From contig CASFUZ010000002.1 in assembly GCA_949298065.1 (NCBI GenBank), positions 238,911-302,910 of the forward strand: a stretch of DNA of 64,000 nt, in the 5' to 3' direction. Numbering within the stretch: the first letter of the stretch is position 1; every line of letters begins with the position of its first letter. This document shows, in pieces, positions 42,425 to 51,599 of the stretch. This stretch comes from an uncultured Pseudomonadota bacterium. Lineage in GTDB: Bacteria > Pseudomonadota > Alphaproteobacteria > RF32 > CAG-239. A program made the position numbers and the translations under genes. The notes under the pieces are model-generated. The model was not told where the DNA came from. It ran no database searches and saw nothing but the letters and a program-made list of their open reading frames with translations.

Positions 42425-43878
42425 GAAAGTTCTTCAACATAATAAACATAGTTTTTTTCTGCTTACTTATATCAGCACAGCAGGCATCCGCTCAAGCTAT
42501 CAAATTTGATATATCAAAAAGTTTGGGAAAGATTACCACAACGGTATCTGGTTGGCTGGAAACAGCAAAAAAACAAATGGATCAAGCAGCAACACTGCAA
42601 ACGATGATAGCATACGGTAAAGGTGCTGTAGAAACAGCAAAGAAAATTAAGGAATTAGAAGGGGGTATCGGAGCAGCAATATCAGAAACAGAAGCTTTGG
42701 CGGAAGGAAGCATAGGCTCTGTAAATGGAGAGCTACAATCCATTCAAAGCGAAGCCTCAAGTATAGGAAGTAAGTCTCCTTCGCAAATGGAGGATGCTCA
42801 AAAACTTTTGGAGCTGAAAGCTCAAAAAACAATGTTGGAAAGCGAACGAGATGAAGCTATTGCGGCCGCTCAAGACGAGGTGAACGGAAAAAAAGCTTTA
42901 GCAGAGGAGAATATAGCCAAACTACAAGATATGATATCTTGGGAGCCGGACAAGAAACTTGAATATGAATCCCAAATAGCATACTACCAAGGGGAAATAA
43001 CAAATTATGAGAAAGAACTAGATAAGACTACCAGCACAATACAACAACAATACCAATCAGAAATTTCCGCAATAGATAAGCAAATTTCAGAATTAAGAGA
43101 TAAAGCAGTAAGCGAAGCGGGAAAGGCCGCAGAGGAAAAACTGGGATCTGTTTTGGGAGGTGGAGATGAAGAAACCACTGCAGCCATGAATGAAATGATA
43201 AAAAACAACTTCTTAGCTGCAGATGAAGAGGAGATAGTTGAAAACATAACGCCGCGTAAGGTGTATCGTAAATTAACAGCAGCAAAAGATACTGTTGCGG
43301 CATTTAATAATGCATGGCGTGTTAAAAAAAGCCGCTATGAAAATGATAAAAAAGCCCAAAAATTGCAAGAAGAAGTTTCACAGATGGAGGGTTCTTCGTC
43401 AGCTCTAGGAATGAATACCAAAATTAAGGTTGAAAACATTAACGCACTATTAGAATATACCCGAATGATGGTGCAAGATTTAAAGATGAGAACAGCTAAT
43501 GATATCAACAATTTAACCAATAACTGGAAGCTTAATCGCTATGATAAAGATGTAACGGAATTTAATTTAGATGATTATATTTTTGATGGAAAATCAAAAT
43601 CAGAAGCGGTTATTGAGTTAGCAGAAAGTGTTAAAGAAAAAGGAATAGAACAAACGGCTTCAGAGTATCTGAATGGGGATGAAGAGGAAGAAGATACAGG
43701 AACCGATGATAATAATTCTGGAGAGGAAGCTTTATCCGCAGTCCAGTCAGAACTAAAGAGAGCAAGAGCCGGCAGTGGAAATTACGAGGGTGTTAATGAA
43801 GCAGGTGTCCAAGATACAACACCGGTAAATGTAAATGAAGAACTAAATAAAGCACGTAGCAAAGCGTCAGGTAATTAA
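42421..43878 (+). CDS. Secreted coiled-coil protein of the T4SS operon
   Basis: The 485-residue protein has a signal peptide ending ASA-Q. Helical segments follow with strong coiled-coil character at about 75-100 and 120-240 (KNKL-type Glu/Lys/Gln heptads). A more structured segment around 275-385 contains INALLEYTRMMVQDLKMRT, a helix that resembles the C-terminal helix of the two preceding proteins. The tail is acidic (EEEEDTGTDDNN) and low in complexity. I know no named family. Operon position and shared architecture suggest periplasmic or surface parts of the T4SS. Confidence 0.6.
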   Translation: MRKFFNIINIVFFCLLISAQQASAQAIKFDISKSLGKITTTVSGWLETAKKQMDQAATLQTMIAYGKGAVETAKKIKELEGGIGAAISETEALAEGSIGSVNGELQSIQSEASSIGSKSPSQMEDAQKLLELKAQKTMLESERDEAIAAAQDEVNGKKALAEENIAKLQDMISWEPDKKLEYESQIAYYQGEITNYEKELDKTTSTIQQQYQSEISAIDKQISELRDKAVSEAGKAAEEKLGSVLGGGDEETTAAMNEMIKNNFLAADEEEIVENITPRKVYRKLTAAKDTVAAFNNAWRVKKSRYENDKKAQKLQEEVSQMEGSSSALGMNTKIKVENINALLEYTRMMVQDLKMRTANDINNLTNNWKLNRYDKDVTEFNLDDYIFDGKSKSEAVIELAESVKEKGIEQTASEYLNGDEEEEDTGTDDNNSGEEALSAVQSELKRARAGSGNYEGVNEAGVQDTTPVNVNEELNKARSKASGN

Positions 43879-43889
43879 GGAGAAGAAAG

Positions 43890-46800
43890 ATGTGGGCATT
43901 TTTACGTAAAATATCTGTTTTCTCACTTGTTATTGGCGTTTTATTTGGAAACATAAACTGCGTGAAAGCGTTTTTATTACCTCCCGGTCCGTTCACGGTA
44001 ACAGGGGATCCGTTAACGGATGTCGGTATGGTTACGGATTATATGGCACAGCTTGCCAAAGAAGGCGCTGCGGAAATGGGAAAAGTCCAATCGCAATTAA
44101 CAAAGGAAGTAAAAGCAATAAATGATAGTTATTCCGGTCAGGTAACAGGTTTTATGCCGACACCGGAAGAGCGTAAAAAAGCAGAAAAAGCAGTATCAGG
44201 TAGCAAAAAAATAGCGGACTGCAAAATTGCCGATATTGAAAAACCCAGTTCTGTAAAAAAAGCATTTTATAAACTCTTTTTAGCATATCCGTCAGATAAA
44301 ATGGATATTAATTATGCATATCAAGAAAAAGCCAAAGAATTTTATCAAGACACGGTGATAGAAGCCTATGTAGCCTCAAGAAAAATGGAAGAAGAACTCA
44401 ACCTATTGGAAAAAAAGTTTCAAGATCTTTCACCTTCATTGGTAGAAGGTAAAGACACAGGCAAAGGAGCAGAGGCCGGAGATGATAATAACGGAACATG
44501 GAAAAATGCCTATACGGCATATGACATAATGAATGAGCTCCTAAAAATTACGGAAGAGTTAACCGCGATTAGAGCCCAGTTAGATGCAGCATATGCAGCG
44601 TATAAAATTGTTCCTCCGGCATCAAAAAGTAAAGGAGAGAAAAGTTCGGGGATATACGAAAGAAGTAAGATACAATTTGCAGCCCAAGCCGTGCGCGGCC
44701 ATAATGAGGTCTTAGCCTTTGCTCAACTTGTAGATTTTAATAATTTTCAGAAAACAACAATAAGCTCTCAGCCGGTCGTCAGCAGCAACGGCGGAGCGAC
44801 AATAACATCTTTTGCCCAACAGAAACAAAAGGATGCGGTTAAGAAATCACGTCAAGAAGCGATAGGGTTGTTTAGCAACGCAAACACAACGCAAAAAGCA
44901 TCACTTACGGAAACAAATTCAGAAGAAAAGGATGAAGAATACGAATATGATCCGACAACAGCATCGTTAGTAACATATATTGACGCACCCAAACCGGATA
45001 TAAGCTCTCCATTTGCTGGCAACGAAGAAAAAATGGAAGAACTAAACAAATTGGATTCTTTGTTTGAAAAAGCAAGGCAAGCACTTGAGGTGCATAATTT
45101 GCTGCAAGCGTTGCCGACATATAAAGAAAATGCCGAAAAGTATAATCGTTTTAAGCAATTGCATGATAAATCGGTTGAGATGTTGAAGACATCGGATAAA
45201 TGCGTTCTTCAATATCTGGAAAGATATTATACGGATCCGGAAAAAGTCTGGACTGGCGGCCCGATTCCGGAAGAAAATATATCAAACTATGATTTACGCT
45301 CCGGAATTTCGGCATGGGCGATTGCTGCATTTGAGGTGGCCAAGGCAGAGAAGACCGCGGGAATAGACAGTGATGACGGAATAGTTAGAGAAGTAGAAAT
45401 TATAGATACGACAGATATGAGCAAGCGTAGAGAAAACGAAAAGAAACACGAAGCCGCCAGCAAAGATAAGATAAACCCCGGTGACCAAGAAAAAACGGAA
45501 GCCATAAACAGAGAAACGGAACTTGTCGGCTGGAAGATAGGTGCCGAAGCGATGAAGAAATTGGCGGAAGACCAATATTCAAGCAATCCGCAATGGGGAA
45601 ATGTTAAAAAGAAATTTCCAATATGGAATGATCAAAAAAATTTTTATAACCAATACATAAATGGTAAATATAACAATATAAAAGAATATATATCATCCAT
45701 ACAGTTTAATAAAGCAGCATTAGAAGTAGCACAAGAACTAAATAATATTTTAATAGAAGATGAGGAGCTACAAGCCTATAATGCAAATGAATTAAGCAAA
45801 CTAAGCAGCTATGTTGGAGAGGATGATTATGCAGAAGATGCCAGCCTAAATGAGGCCACCATGAAAGTGGCCGAACAAAAGAAAGCGGCAATGGACAACC
45901 TAGCTAAGGAACGAGACAGTGTGTTAAAACCTCTGGAAGAGCAAAGAAAATCCATCTTATCAAGTATAGATACGGAGGTTAGTGCATTAAACAACTTTAA
46001 TGAACGTATAAATCAGCTAAAGCAAGAAAAGATGAAAGCTCAATCAGACATTGAGGACTTTCAGGTTCAATTGGAACAAGCGGATGATGTAGCAGCCTAT
46101 GGAAAAGCCAATGGAGAAGATAGCGAGGGAGATTCCGTTGCACAAATTATGGCTAAAGAAAACATAAAACAAAGCCAAGAAAAGGAAGCTGCAGCGGGTC
46201 CGGAAATAGAACGTTATCAGGGTTTGGCCAAAACACAAGAGGAGAAGATAAACGATCTTAAAGGACAGCTGGAAGAAGTAGAAGAGCAAATAAAAAATAT
46301 AGAAGAAAAATATGTTAGAGAAGTTCAAAAGCTGGAAGAAAGTTATACAATCGCTTTTGAAGCAGCTCGCCAGAAGGACAGAGAAAATAAAATAACCAAA
46401 TCAGCCCGTACGTTGCTTAAACTATATCAGGAAAATGTTGAAAATACAGGCCTTGATGACTTAATCGGAACATCATCGGTAAAAGGAATAATTAGTCAGG
46501 CAGAGGGACTGGTAGGAGATACGAAAAATTATGCCGCGCAAGCAATTGAGAACGCGCGTGCGGATATTTTCAAATTAGGTGATAATTTATATTTACCGAG
46601 CGCCTCAGAGATGGTTGTTAAAAGGCATGCTGAGCTAATGAGAGATTTGCAGAATATTTCGGCAGAAGAGCTGACTGGTGTAATATCTTCACTAAATGAG
46701 CTGGGAACGGGTGTAACTCAGACGCTGACAACGCTTTTCCAAAAGCTTATTATTCAAAAAGCATGCGCAGAAAACCGTTGTCAAACAGCGGATACGGAAT

Positions 46801-48128
46801 ATTTTTTAGGGCTAATCCCCAAAGATAAGGATTTTGCAGCCCCCAAGGCAGCACCTGAGATGTATATGCCTCCGGCAAGAGAAGTAATTCGTTTTGATGC
46901 GGTAAATTATGATAATGTTCCGCAAACGACAGACGGAATAATCTCAAGAGAAGATTTTATAAACTATGGCGAAGAAATCCCGCTCATATGGAAAGAGATG
47001 CTAAAAACTGATATTTTTGTGGAGCAAGGAGCCAATTTGTCTAATATATTAGAATATGGCAACGGAAGAGAAGCAAGCTTTATGAGAGGAGGGAGATATC
47101 CTTGTTTAATAAACAACCGCGTCATAGATGTAGATCCCTATACAGGACAATATATGGTAGTAAAAGAAGAATATGAAGTAGAAGTTGATGAAAACGGAAA
47201 CGAAATAACAGATAATGACAGCTCCGTTAATGAGGAAACACAAAAGTTTTTAGAAAAACTTGGTGTTTATGTAAAGAAACGAACCAAAAAGATTCCGATA
47301 CCTCTTTCGGTTAATAAGGAAGAGTTGCCACCTTGCCAAGAAATAGAGCTGATAGAGAACGTTGGCCCAGAAGACAAAGTTTATTTCACAATTAGGGATA
47401 TAGAAGCGGATACGGTAGGCCCGGCAGCAGAACAACTTGAGGAAAAACAAAGCAACTCAAGCGAGCTCGGTGTTTTTCTTAAAGATGTAGATAATGGGGG
47501 TATAAGATTTGCAGATAAACCATTAGAGGTATTTGAACGATTAAAAGAAATAGAAAAAGAGAGCGAAGAAAACAATGAAGAATATAAAGCTAATCTAAAA
47601 GACGAAATATATAATAATACTCTTTACAATACGAACCAAATTGGAGATTTTTTAAATTATGTAGAAGTTGAAACCACCTATAGGCAAGCCCTGGAGGAAC
47701 TTGAAGCAAGTTTAGACGAAGCCAATAATATGCTCAAGGAGCAATTAACGGCGGCAGGGTTTGAGCCGGCAGCGGAATTTAATATATCCAAAGAAGAAGA
47801 TTATGAGCTAGCGCATAATAATCTGGATATATACAAAAATGAGTTGGTTGAAGAAGGTTTTGAAAAGATAGCGGACGTAAACGTAAGTGATAATGAAGTT
47901 GTTGAAGAAAGATTAAATAAAATTAAACGTATTTTTACCGCCTTGCGTAAAGATAAAGATGAGCTTCTATCACTCAATGAAAATTCACCGTCAGATAGTG
48001 AGTTAGACGAACAAATAAAGACAGAAGAAGTAAACAAGAGTGTTGTTGGAGAATATGATAAGAAAGTGGAAGAAGAATTCCAAAAACAGCTAAATAACTT
48101 TAAACCCCCATACTGTGCGGCGTATTGA
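43890..48128 (+). CDS. Giant secreted coiled-coil protein of the T4SS operon
   Basis: The 1412-residue protein has GGAGAAG upstream and a signal peptide (about residues 1-28). An N-terminal region (FLLPPGPFTVTG) precedes several coiled coils, the longest at about 640-830. A domain at about 960-1140 seems globular: EVIRFDAVNYDNV, then ILEYGNGREASFMRGG and RYPCLINNRVIDVDPYTGQY. The last ~250 residues are acidic helices. No membrane segment is present after the signal peptide. It occupies the place of virB6 but has none of that protein's helices. Its predicted reach across the envelope or out of the cell is unusual. Confidence 0.6.
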   Translation: MWAFLRKISVFSLVIGVLFGNINCVKAFLLPPGPFTVTGDPLTDVGMVTDYMAQLAKEGAAEMGKVQSQLTKEVKAINDSYSGQVTGFMPTPEERKKAEKAVSGSKKIADCKIADIEKPSSVKKAFYKLFLAYPSDKMDINYAYQEKAKEFYQDTVIEAYVASRKMEEELNLLEKKFQDLSPSLVEGKDTGKGAEAGDDNNGTWKNAYTAYDIMNELLKITEELTAIRAQLDAAYAAYKIVPPASKSKGEKSSGIYERSKIQFAAQAVRGHNEVLAFAQLVDFNNFQKTTISSQPVVSSNGGATITSFAQQKQKDAVKKSRQEAIGLFSNANTTQKASLTETNSEEKDEEYEYDPTTASLVTYIDAPKPDISSPFAGNEEKMEELNKLDSLFEKARQALEVHNLLQALPTYKENAEKYNRFKQLHDKSVEMLKTSDKCVLQYLERYYTDPEKVWTGGPIPEENISNYDLRSGISAWAIAAFEVAKAEKTAGIDSDDGIVREVEIIDTTDMSKRRENEKKHEAASKDKINPGDQEKTEAINRETELVGWKIGAEAMKKLAEDQYSSNPQWGNVKKKFPIWNDQKNFYNQYINGKYNNIKEYISSIQFNKAALEVAQELNNILIEDEELQAYNANELSKLSSYVGEDDYAEDASLNEATMKVAEQKKAAMDNLAKERDSVLKPLEEQRKSILSSIDTEVSALNNFNERINQLKQEKMKAQSDIEDFQVQLEQADDVAAYGKANGEDSEGDSVAQIMAKENIKQSQEKEAAAGPEIERYQGLAKTQEEKINDLKGQLEEVEEQIKNIEEKYVREVQKLEESYTIAFEAARQKDRENKITKSARTLLKLYQENVENTGLDDLIGTSSVKGIISQAEGLVGDTKNYAAQAIENARADIFKLGDNLYLPSASEMVVKRHAELMRDLQNISAEELTGVISSLNELGTGVTQTLTTLFQKLIIQKACAENRCQTADTEYFLGLIPKDKDFAAPKAAPEMYMPPAREVIRFDAVNYDNVPQTTDGIISREDFINYGEEIPLIWKEMLKTDIFVEQGANLSNILEYGNGREASFMRGGRYPCLINNRVIDVDPYTGQYMVVKEEYEVEVDENGNEITDNDSSVNEETQKFLEKLGVYVKKRTKKIPIPLSVNKEELPPCQEIELIENVGPEDKVYFTIRDIEADTVGPAAEQLEEKQSNSSELGVFLKDVDNGGIRFADKPLEVFERLKEIEKESEENNEEYKANLKDEIYNNTLYNTNQIGDFLNYVEVETTYRQALEELEASLDEANNMLKEQLTAAGFEPAAEFNISKEEDYELAHNNLDIYKNELVEEGFEKIADVNVSDNEVVEERLNKIKRIFTALRKDKDELLSLNENSPSDSELDEQIKTEEVNKSVVGEYDKKVEEEFQKQLNNFKPPYCAAY

Positions 48129-48138
48129 TAGAAAAAAG

Positions 48139-48897
48139 ATGAGAGAACAAAATAACATTTTGGAAGGCACAAAAATTCTGTCTCTGACTGATGCAAACGG
48201 AAATCAGAGAGAATTTATTAATGAAGCGGAAAAGGAAGCGACAGGCATTAAATTAAAATATTATATGTGGCTTTCTCGTTTATTTATCTTTTTTTCGGTA
48301 ATTTCGCTCAGCATTTTTATGAGTTCATCATTGGCATTGTTTAAGCTTGCGCCGCAAGTTAGTGTAGAGCCTTTTCTCATCATCAAGCAAGACACATCGG
48401 ATGGAATTGTAAGGTATGAGCCTATATCTTATACCATGGCCTCAAAAAATCAGCTAATGGAAACCTTTGTTCGTCAATATGTATTATTAAGAAATACAAT
48501 TATTGCCGATGAAAAAGAGATGCAAACGCGCTGGTTTCCGGGAGGGATGATGAATTTTTTATCCTCGGACTATGTTTTTGGACAATTTTCAACATATAGA
48601 GATAGTGTTTGGAGCCGAATAATAGATGCAGATATGGTAAGAGAAGTTGAAATTATATCCATAGGAAAGCTAGGTGGAGAAAAAAGTCCGGTATGGAAAG
48701 TAGATTTTAAAACTTATGACTTATCAACCAATATGAGGAATCAAAACACCCGAGCATTAATTCTAAACACACGCTATTGGACGGCCTCAGTAACGGCATA
48801 TTTTCTGCGAGGAAGAGAGTTTGTCGGCTTAAGATTGATTAATCCGATAGGATTTACGGTAACGAGATATTCACAAACAGAAGTAGAAATATACTAA
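48139..48897 (+). CDS. virB8: VirB8-like T4SS inner-membrane protein (first copy)
   Basis: The chosen start is ATG at 48139; a GTG at 48115 lies inside the previous gene and has no ribosome site. The ~252-residue protein has a cytoplasmic N-terminus and one membrane helix (about 43-66). A periplasmic domain follows with ETFVRQYVLLRNT and the closing NPIGFTVTRYSQTEVE, both characteristic of VirB8-like proteins (VirB8, TrbF, DotI). Its paralog at 49212 shares ETFVRQYVLLR-type, W-PGG and NP-GFTV-RYS motifs. Confidence 0.82.
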   Translation: MREQNNILEGTKILSLTDANGNQREFINEAEKEATGIKLKYYMWLSRLFIFFSVISLSIFMSSSLALFKLAPQVSVEPFLIIKQDTSDGIVRYEPISYTMASKNQLMETFVRQYVLLRNTIIADEKEMQTRWFPGGMMNFLSSDYVFGQFSTYRDSVWSRIIDADMVREVEIISIGKLGGEKSPVWKVDFKTYDLSTNMRNQNTRALILNTRYWTASVTAYFLRGREFVGLRLINPIGFTVTRYSQTEVEIY

Positions 48898-49004
48898 AAC
48901 ATTGTTGATAAGTTGGGGATTTTGGCTTAATGGTGTTAGACTTTTAAAATAAAAAAGTTTAATTTCATAATATCTATACGCGTAAAGATATAAGGATAAA
49001 AGCC

Positions 49005-49193
49005 ATGTGCAAGAAATTTATTATGTTATTTGTGTTGCTTATGCTCACGGCCTGCGGCATATTTGGCTCATATTATGAGGCGGAGCCTGTTGGTGTTGGA
49101 AAAGGAGTGGATGAACTGAAGTTATCCCCCTGTGCGTGTTTGCAGGTAGAACTTCCGAAAGATTTGCCAGATTGGTTTATAGAAACAATTTAA
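49005..49193 (+). CDS. VirB7-like small lipoprotein
   Basis: The 62-residue protein has a short basic leader and the lipobox LMLTACG, so Cys17 should be lipidated. The mature ~46 residues contain a Cys-Ala-Cys (SPCACLQ) and end in DWFIETI. Size, lipidation and place within the VirB8 to VirB9 stretch are those of VirB7, the outer-membrane lipoprotein that stabilises VirB9. The cysteine pair could bond with VirB9, as in Agrobacterium. Sequence similarity is too short to prove it. It lies between the two VirB8 genes, 18 bases before the second. Confidence 0.65.
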   Translation: MCKKFIMLFVLLMLTACGIFGSYYEAEPVGVGKGVDELKLSPCACLQVELPKDLPDWFIETI

Positions 49194-49211
49194 TAAGGAA
49201 CAGCAAAAAAA

Positions 49212-49940
49212 ATGGCGGATCAACTGGAGGGAAATAATACAAGACAAAAGCTGATTGGAGGTGGAAGCCCAAAACCCAAAACACGGGTTCAGTCGGAAGA
49301 TGTTTTTGTAGCGAATGTCGGAGAAAAAAGATATCTTTGGACAGCGCGTGCATTCGCCATAATAACAGCCATAAGTTTATGCTGTAATATAGTCCTGCTT
49401 TTAGCGATAGGACAAGTGCTGCCACTATACCGTGTTGAACCTTTTTTGTTAACATTCCAAAGCAAAGAAGAGCAAGTCTATAATATTCAGCCAATAAAAG
49501 GAAGAATGGAAGATCAAAAAGCCATTACGGAAGTTTTTGTAAGGCAATATGTTTTGTTAAGAAGCTCCTTTGATAGGGATATTCCCGAAATGGAGGCTCG
49601 TTGGATGCCGGGAGGTCCTGTTCAGGAAATGTCCTCATCAGCAGTTTATACAGAATTTCTTGAAAAGACGGCCAGAAAGGCATTAGAGCTAATTCGGTCG
49701 CGTTCATTGCAAAGGAATGTTCGTATATTAACGGTTAATGAGCTAGGACGCGGTTTATGGCAGGTAGAATATGAAACACAAGATATGTATCCGGATTCTG
49801 CAGCGCCGGAGGTTAATTATTGGACGGCCTCGCTGCGTATTGTTTATAATCGCAAAAGTGTAAAATATGGAGAAAGACTAAAAAACCCGGTAGGATTTAC
49901 GGTAGTAAGATACTCATTGACGTATAATAGAATTAAGTAG
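49212..49940 (+). CDS. VirB8-like T4SS inner-membrane protein (second copy)
   Basis: The 242-residue protein has AAGGAAC upstream of its ATG, a basic N-terminus, one membrane helix (about 50-72) and a periplasmic VirB8-type domain. EVFVRQYVLLRSSFD, RWMPGGPVQ and NPVGFTVVRYSLTYN align with the paralog at 48139 at matching positions. Two different VirB8 proteins suggest a hetero-oligomeric ring or two assembly states. The VirB7-like gene lies between them. Confidence 0.82.
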   Translation: MADQLEGNNTRQKLIGGGSPKPKTRVQSEDVFVANVGEKRYLWTARAFAIITAISLCCNIVLLLAIGQVLPLYRVEPFLLTFQSKEEQVYNIQPIKGRMEDQKAITEVFVRQYVLLRSSFDRDIPEMEARWMPGGPVQEMSSSAVYTEFLEKTARKALELIRSRSLQRNVRILTVNELGRGLWQVEYETQDMYPDSAAPEVNYWTASLRIVYNRKSVKYGERLKNPVGFTVVRYSLTYNRIK

Positions 49941-49958
49941 GTATAAGGTGTTCAAATA

Positions 49959-51599
49959 ATGATTTTACGGTCGGCTAAAATATTCGTTTTTTTTACAATT
50001 AGTATGTTGGTTGGGTATGCGGAGGCACAAACCACGATGAATAGCCTTGATCAAAATGCAGATCAGAGTCAAGGACAGTATATGCCGATGAATTTAGGCT
50101 ATGCCGGATTTAATTCTTTGGGAATGATTCAGAGCGCATGGCTTGATCCAATGCAAAATTTAGGAGAAGGTCAGAGCAAACCGGCATATTCTAAGTATTA
50201 TTGGTCGCCGGATTTGGTTTTACCCATACGTTTACGTGAAGGTATGATGACTTTGATTAATTTTCCGAGTTGGGAGTTAATAGAAGATATTTATATCGGT
50301 GATAATGCGACTTTTGACGGGCAAATTTCCGGCCCGAATACGTTGTTGCTCTATCCGAGAAAAGGAGCCAATGTTGGAGTGGACACCAATGTTATCGTTT
50401 TTGGCCGCTCGGGAAATAAATATGTTTTTTATGTAAAGAGTGAAGGTGTCAATACGGAGCGTTTAACCAACTCAATCATTGATATAGAGGTTATAGATGG
50501 TCCGTCTGGTTCTGGCGGAGCAGGAGCATCCAGCGTCAGGACATCATCTTTAGGCGGCAGCTATGGTGTTAATGCCAGCCATTATAATCGTGGAGGATCG
50601 GGCAACTCGGTGGATTCTACATTTACCAGGCGTTTTCAAATGGCGGACTGGATAAAAAGTATTCCGCTTGACCCGAGCAAATTTCGCTTTGACATAGAAA
50701 TCTATGTGCCCAATCCAGATGATGTCGTTATTGCTCCGGAGCGTGTATGGCGAGATGATATTTTCACTTATATAGATTTGGGTGAAAAAGCTTTAAATAT
50801 GACACAAAGACCGATTGTAACTTTGATTGTAGAAAGGATTGAGGTTCCGGTCGGTTTCAGAACCAAAGGTCCCAACAATCGCCTGATTATTGTTGAAGGT
50901 ATTGGAGATATGGTTTTGCGTAACGGCAAGAGAATTGTTTGTCTTAAGATGCGTCGTTCAGACGATGCTGGTTTAGAAGATGCAACTTATGCAACAGACT
51001 TTGAGGACAATCGTTGGGATGTTCCGCCAGCCTTACCCGGAGGAGAGGAAGCTCAGAGCAATATTGGAGGAAATGTTGGCAGTGAGTTTGAAGGGAATAA
51101 TCCATCTATCAGGTACGAGGGAGGATATGGTAATGTTCCGGGGCAATATGATGTTCAGCTTGGCGAAGGAGAAATGATAGTTTCAGCCGGAGGAAATACC
51201 AACAGTCGCGGAAATTACTCAGGAGGAGATGGATTTGATTATTCCAAGATGCAACGAATAAGGAATAATAATCATTATGATGCGGGAGTCCGTAATATGT
51301 CGCAAAAATATGGCTATGGAAGCGGTTTTAACAATGAAAATTCCAATATATCCATAGAGCTTGGAACGGATGCGGATGTTTCAAAGTTAGAAAGTTTGTG
51401 GGATAATTTATCCAACAAATATCCGGATGTTTTGGGTATATATCAACCGTTCTTCTCCGTAGACACGCCGGCAGATGGCCAAGGCAAAGAATTATTCCAC
51501 TTACGCGTAGGTCCTGTAAAATCATTAGATGCGGGAGATACAGCATGTAGTAGATTAGGTCGTAACGGTGTATTTTGTAGCGTGGTCAGAACGCAATGA
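49959..51599 (+). CDS. virB9: VirB9-like T4SS outer-complex protein with C-terminal SPOR-like domain
   Basis: The 546-residue protein has a signal peptide ending AEA-Q. Residues ~70-180 resemble the N-terminal domain of VirB9: LPIRLREGMMTLINFP, then ANVGVDTNVIVFGRSGNKYVFYV. A VirB9 C-terminal-like domain follows (VRVWRDDIFTYIDLG and APRPIV-type strands near 265-330). A long Gly/Asn-rich linker then leads to a final ~80 residues with the pattern of a SPOR domain (FHLRVGPVKSLDAGDTACSRL ending VFCSVVR). SPOR domains bind denuded peptidoglycan. VirB9 proteins are normally ~280 residues, so the extra 250 are an addition. Its stop overlaps the next start (ATGA). Confidence 0.75.
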   Translation: MILRSAKIFVFFTISMLVGYAEAQTTMNSLDQNADQSQGQYMPMNLGYAGFNSLGMIQSAWLDPMQNLGEGQSKPAYSKYYWSPDLVLPIRLREGMMTLINFPSWELIEDIYIGDNATFDGQISGPNTLLLYPRKGANVGVDTNVIVFGRSGNKYVFYVKSEGVNTERLTNSIIDIEVIDGPSGSGGAGASSVRTSSLGGSYGVNASHYNRGGSGNSVDSTFTRRFQMADWIKSIPLDPSKFRFDIEIYVPNPDDVVIAPERVWRDDIFTYIDLGEKALNMTQRPIVTLIVERIEVPVGFRTKGPNNRLIIVEGIGDMVLRNGKRIVCLKMRRSDDAGLEDATYATDFEDNRWDVPPALPGGEEAQSNIGGNVGSEFEGNNPSIRYEGGYGNVPGQYDVQLGEGEMIVSAGGNTNSRGNYSGGDGFDYSKMQRIRNNNHYDAGVRNMSQKYGYGSGFNNENSNISIELGTDADVSKLESLWDNLSNKYPDVLGIYQPFFSVDTPADGQGKELFHLRVGPVKSLDAGDTACSRLGRNGVFCSVVRTQ

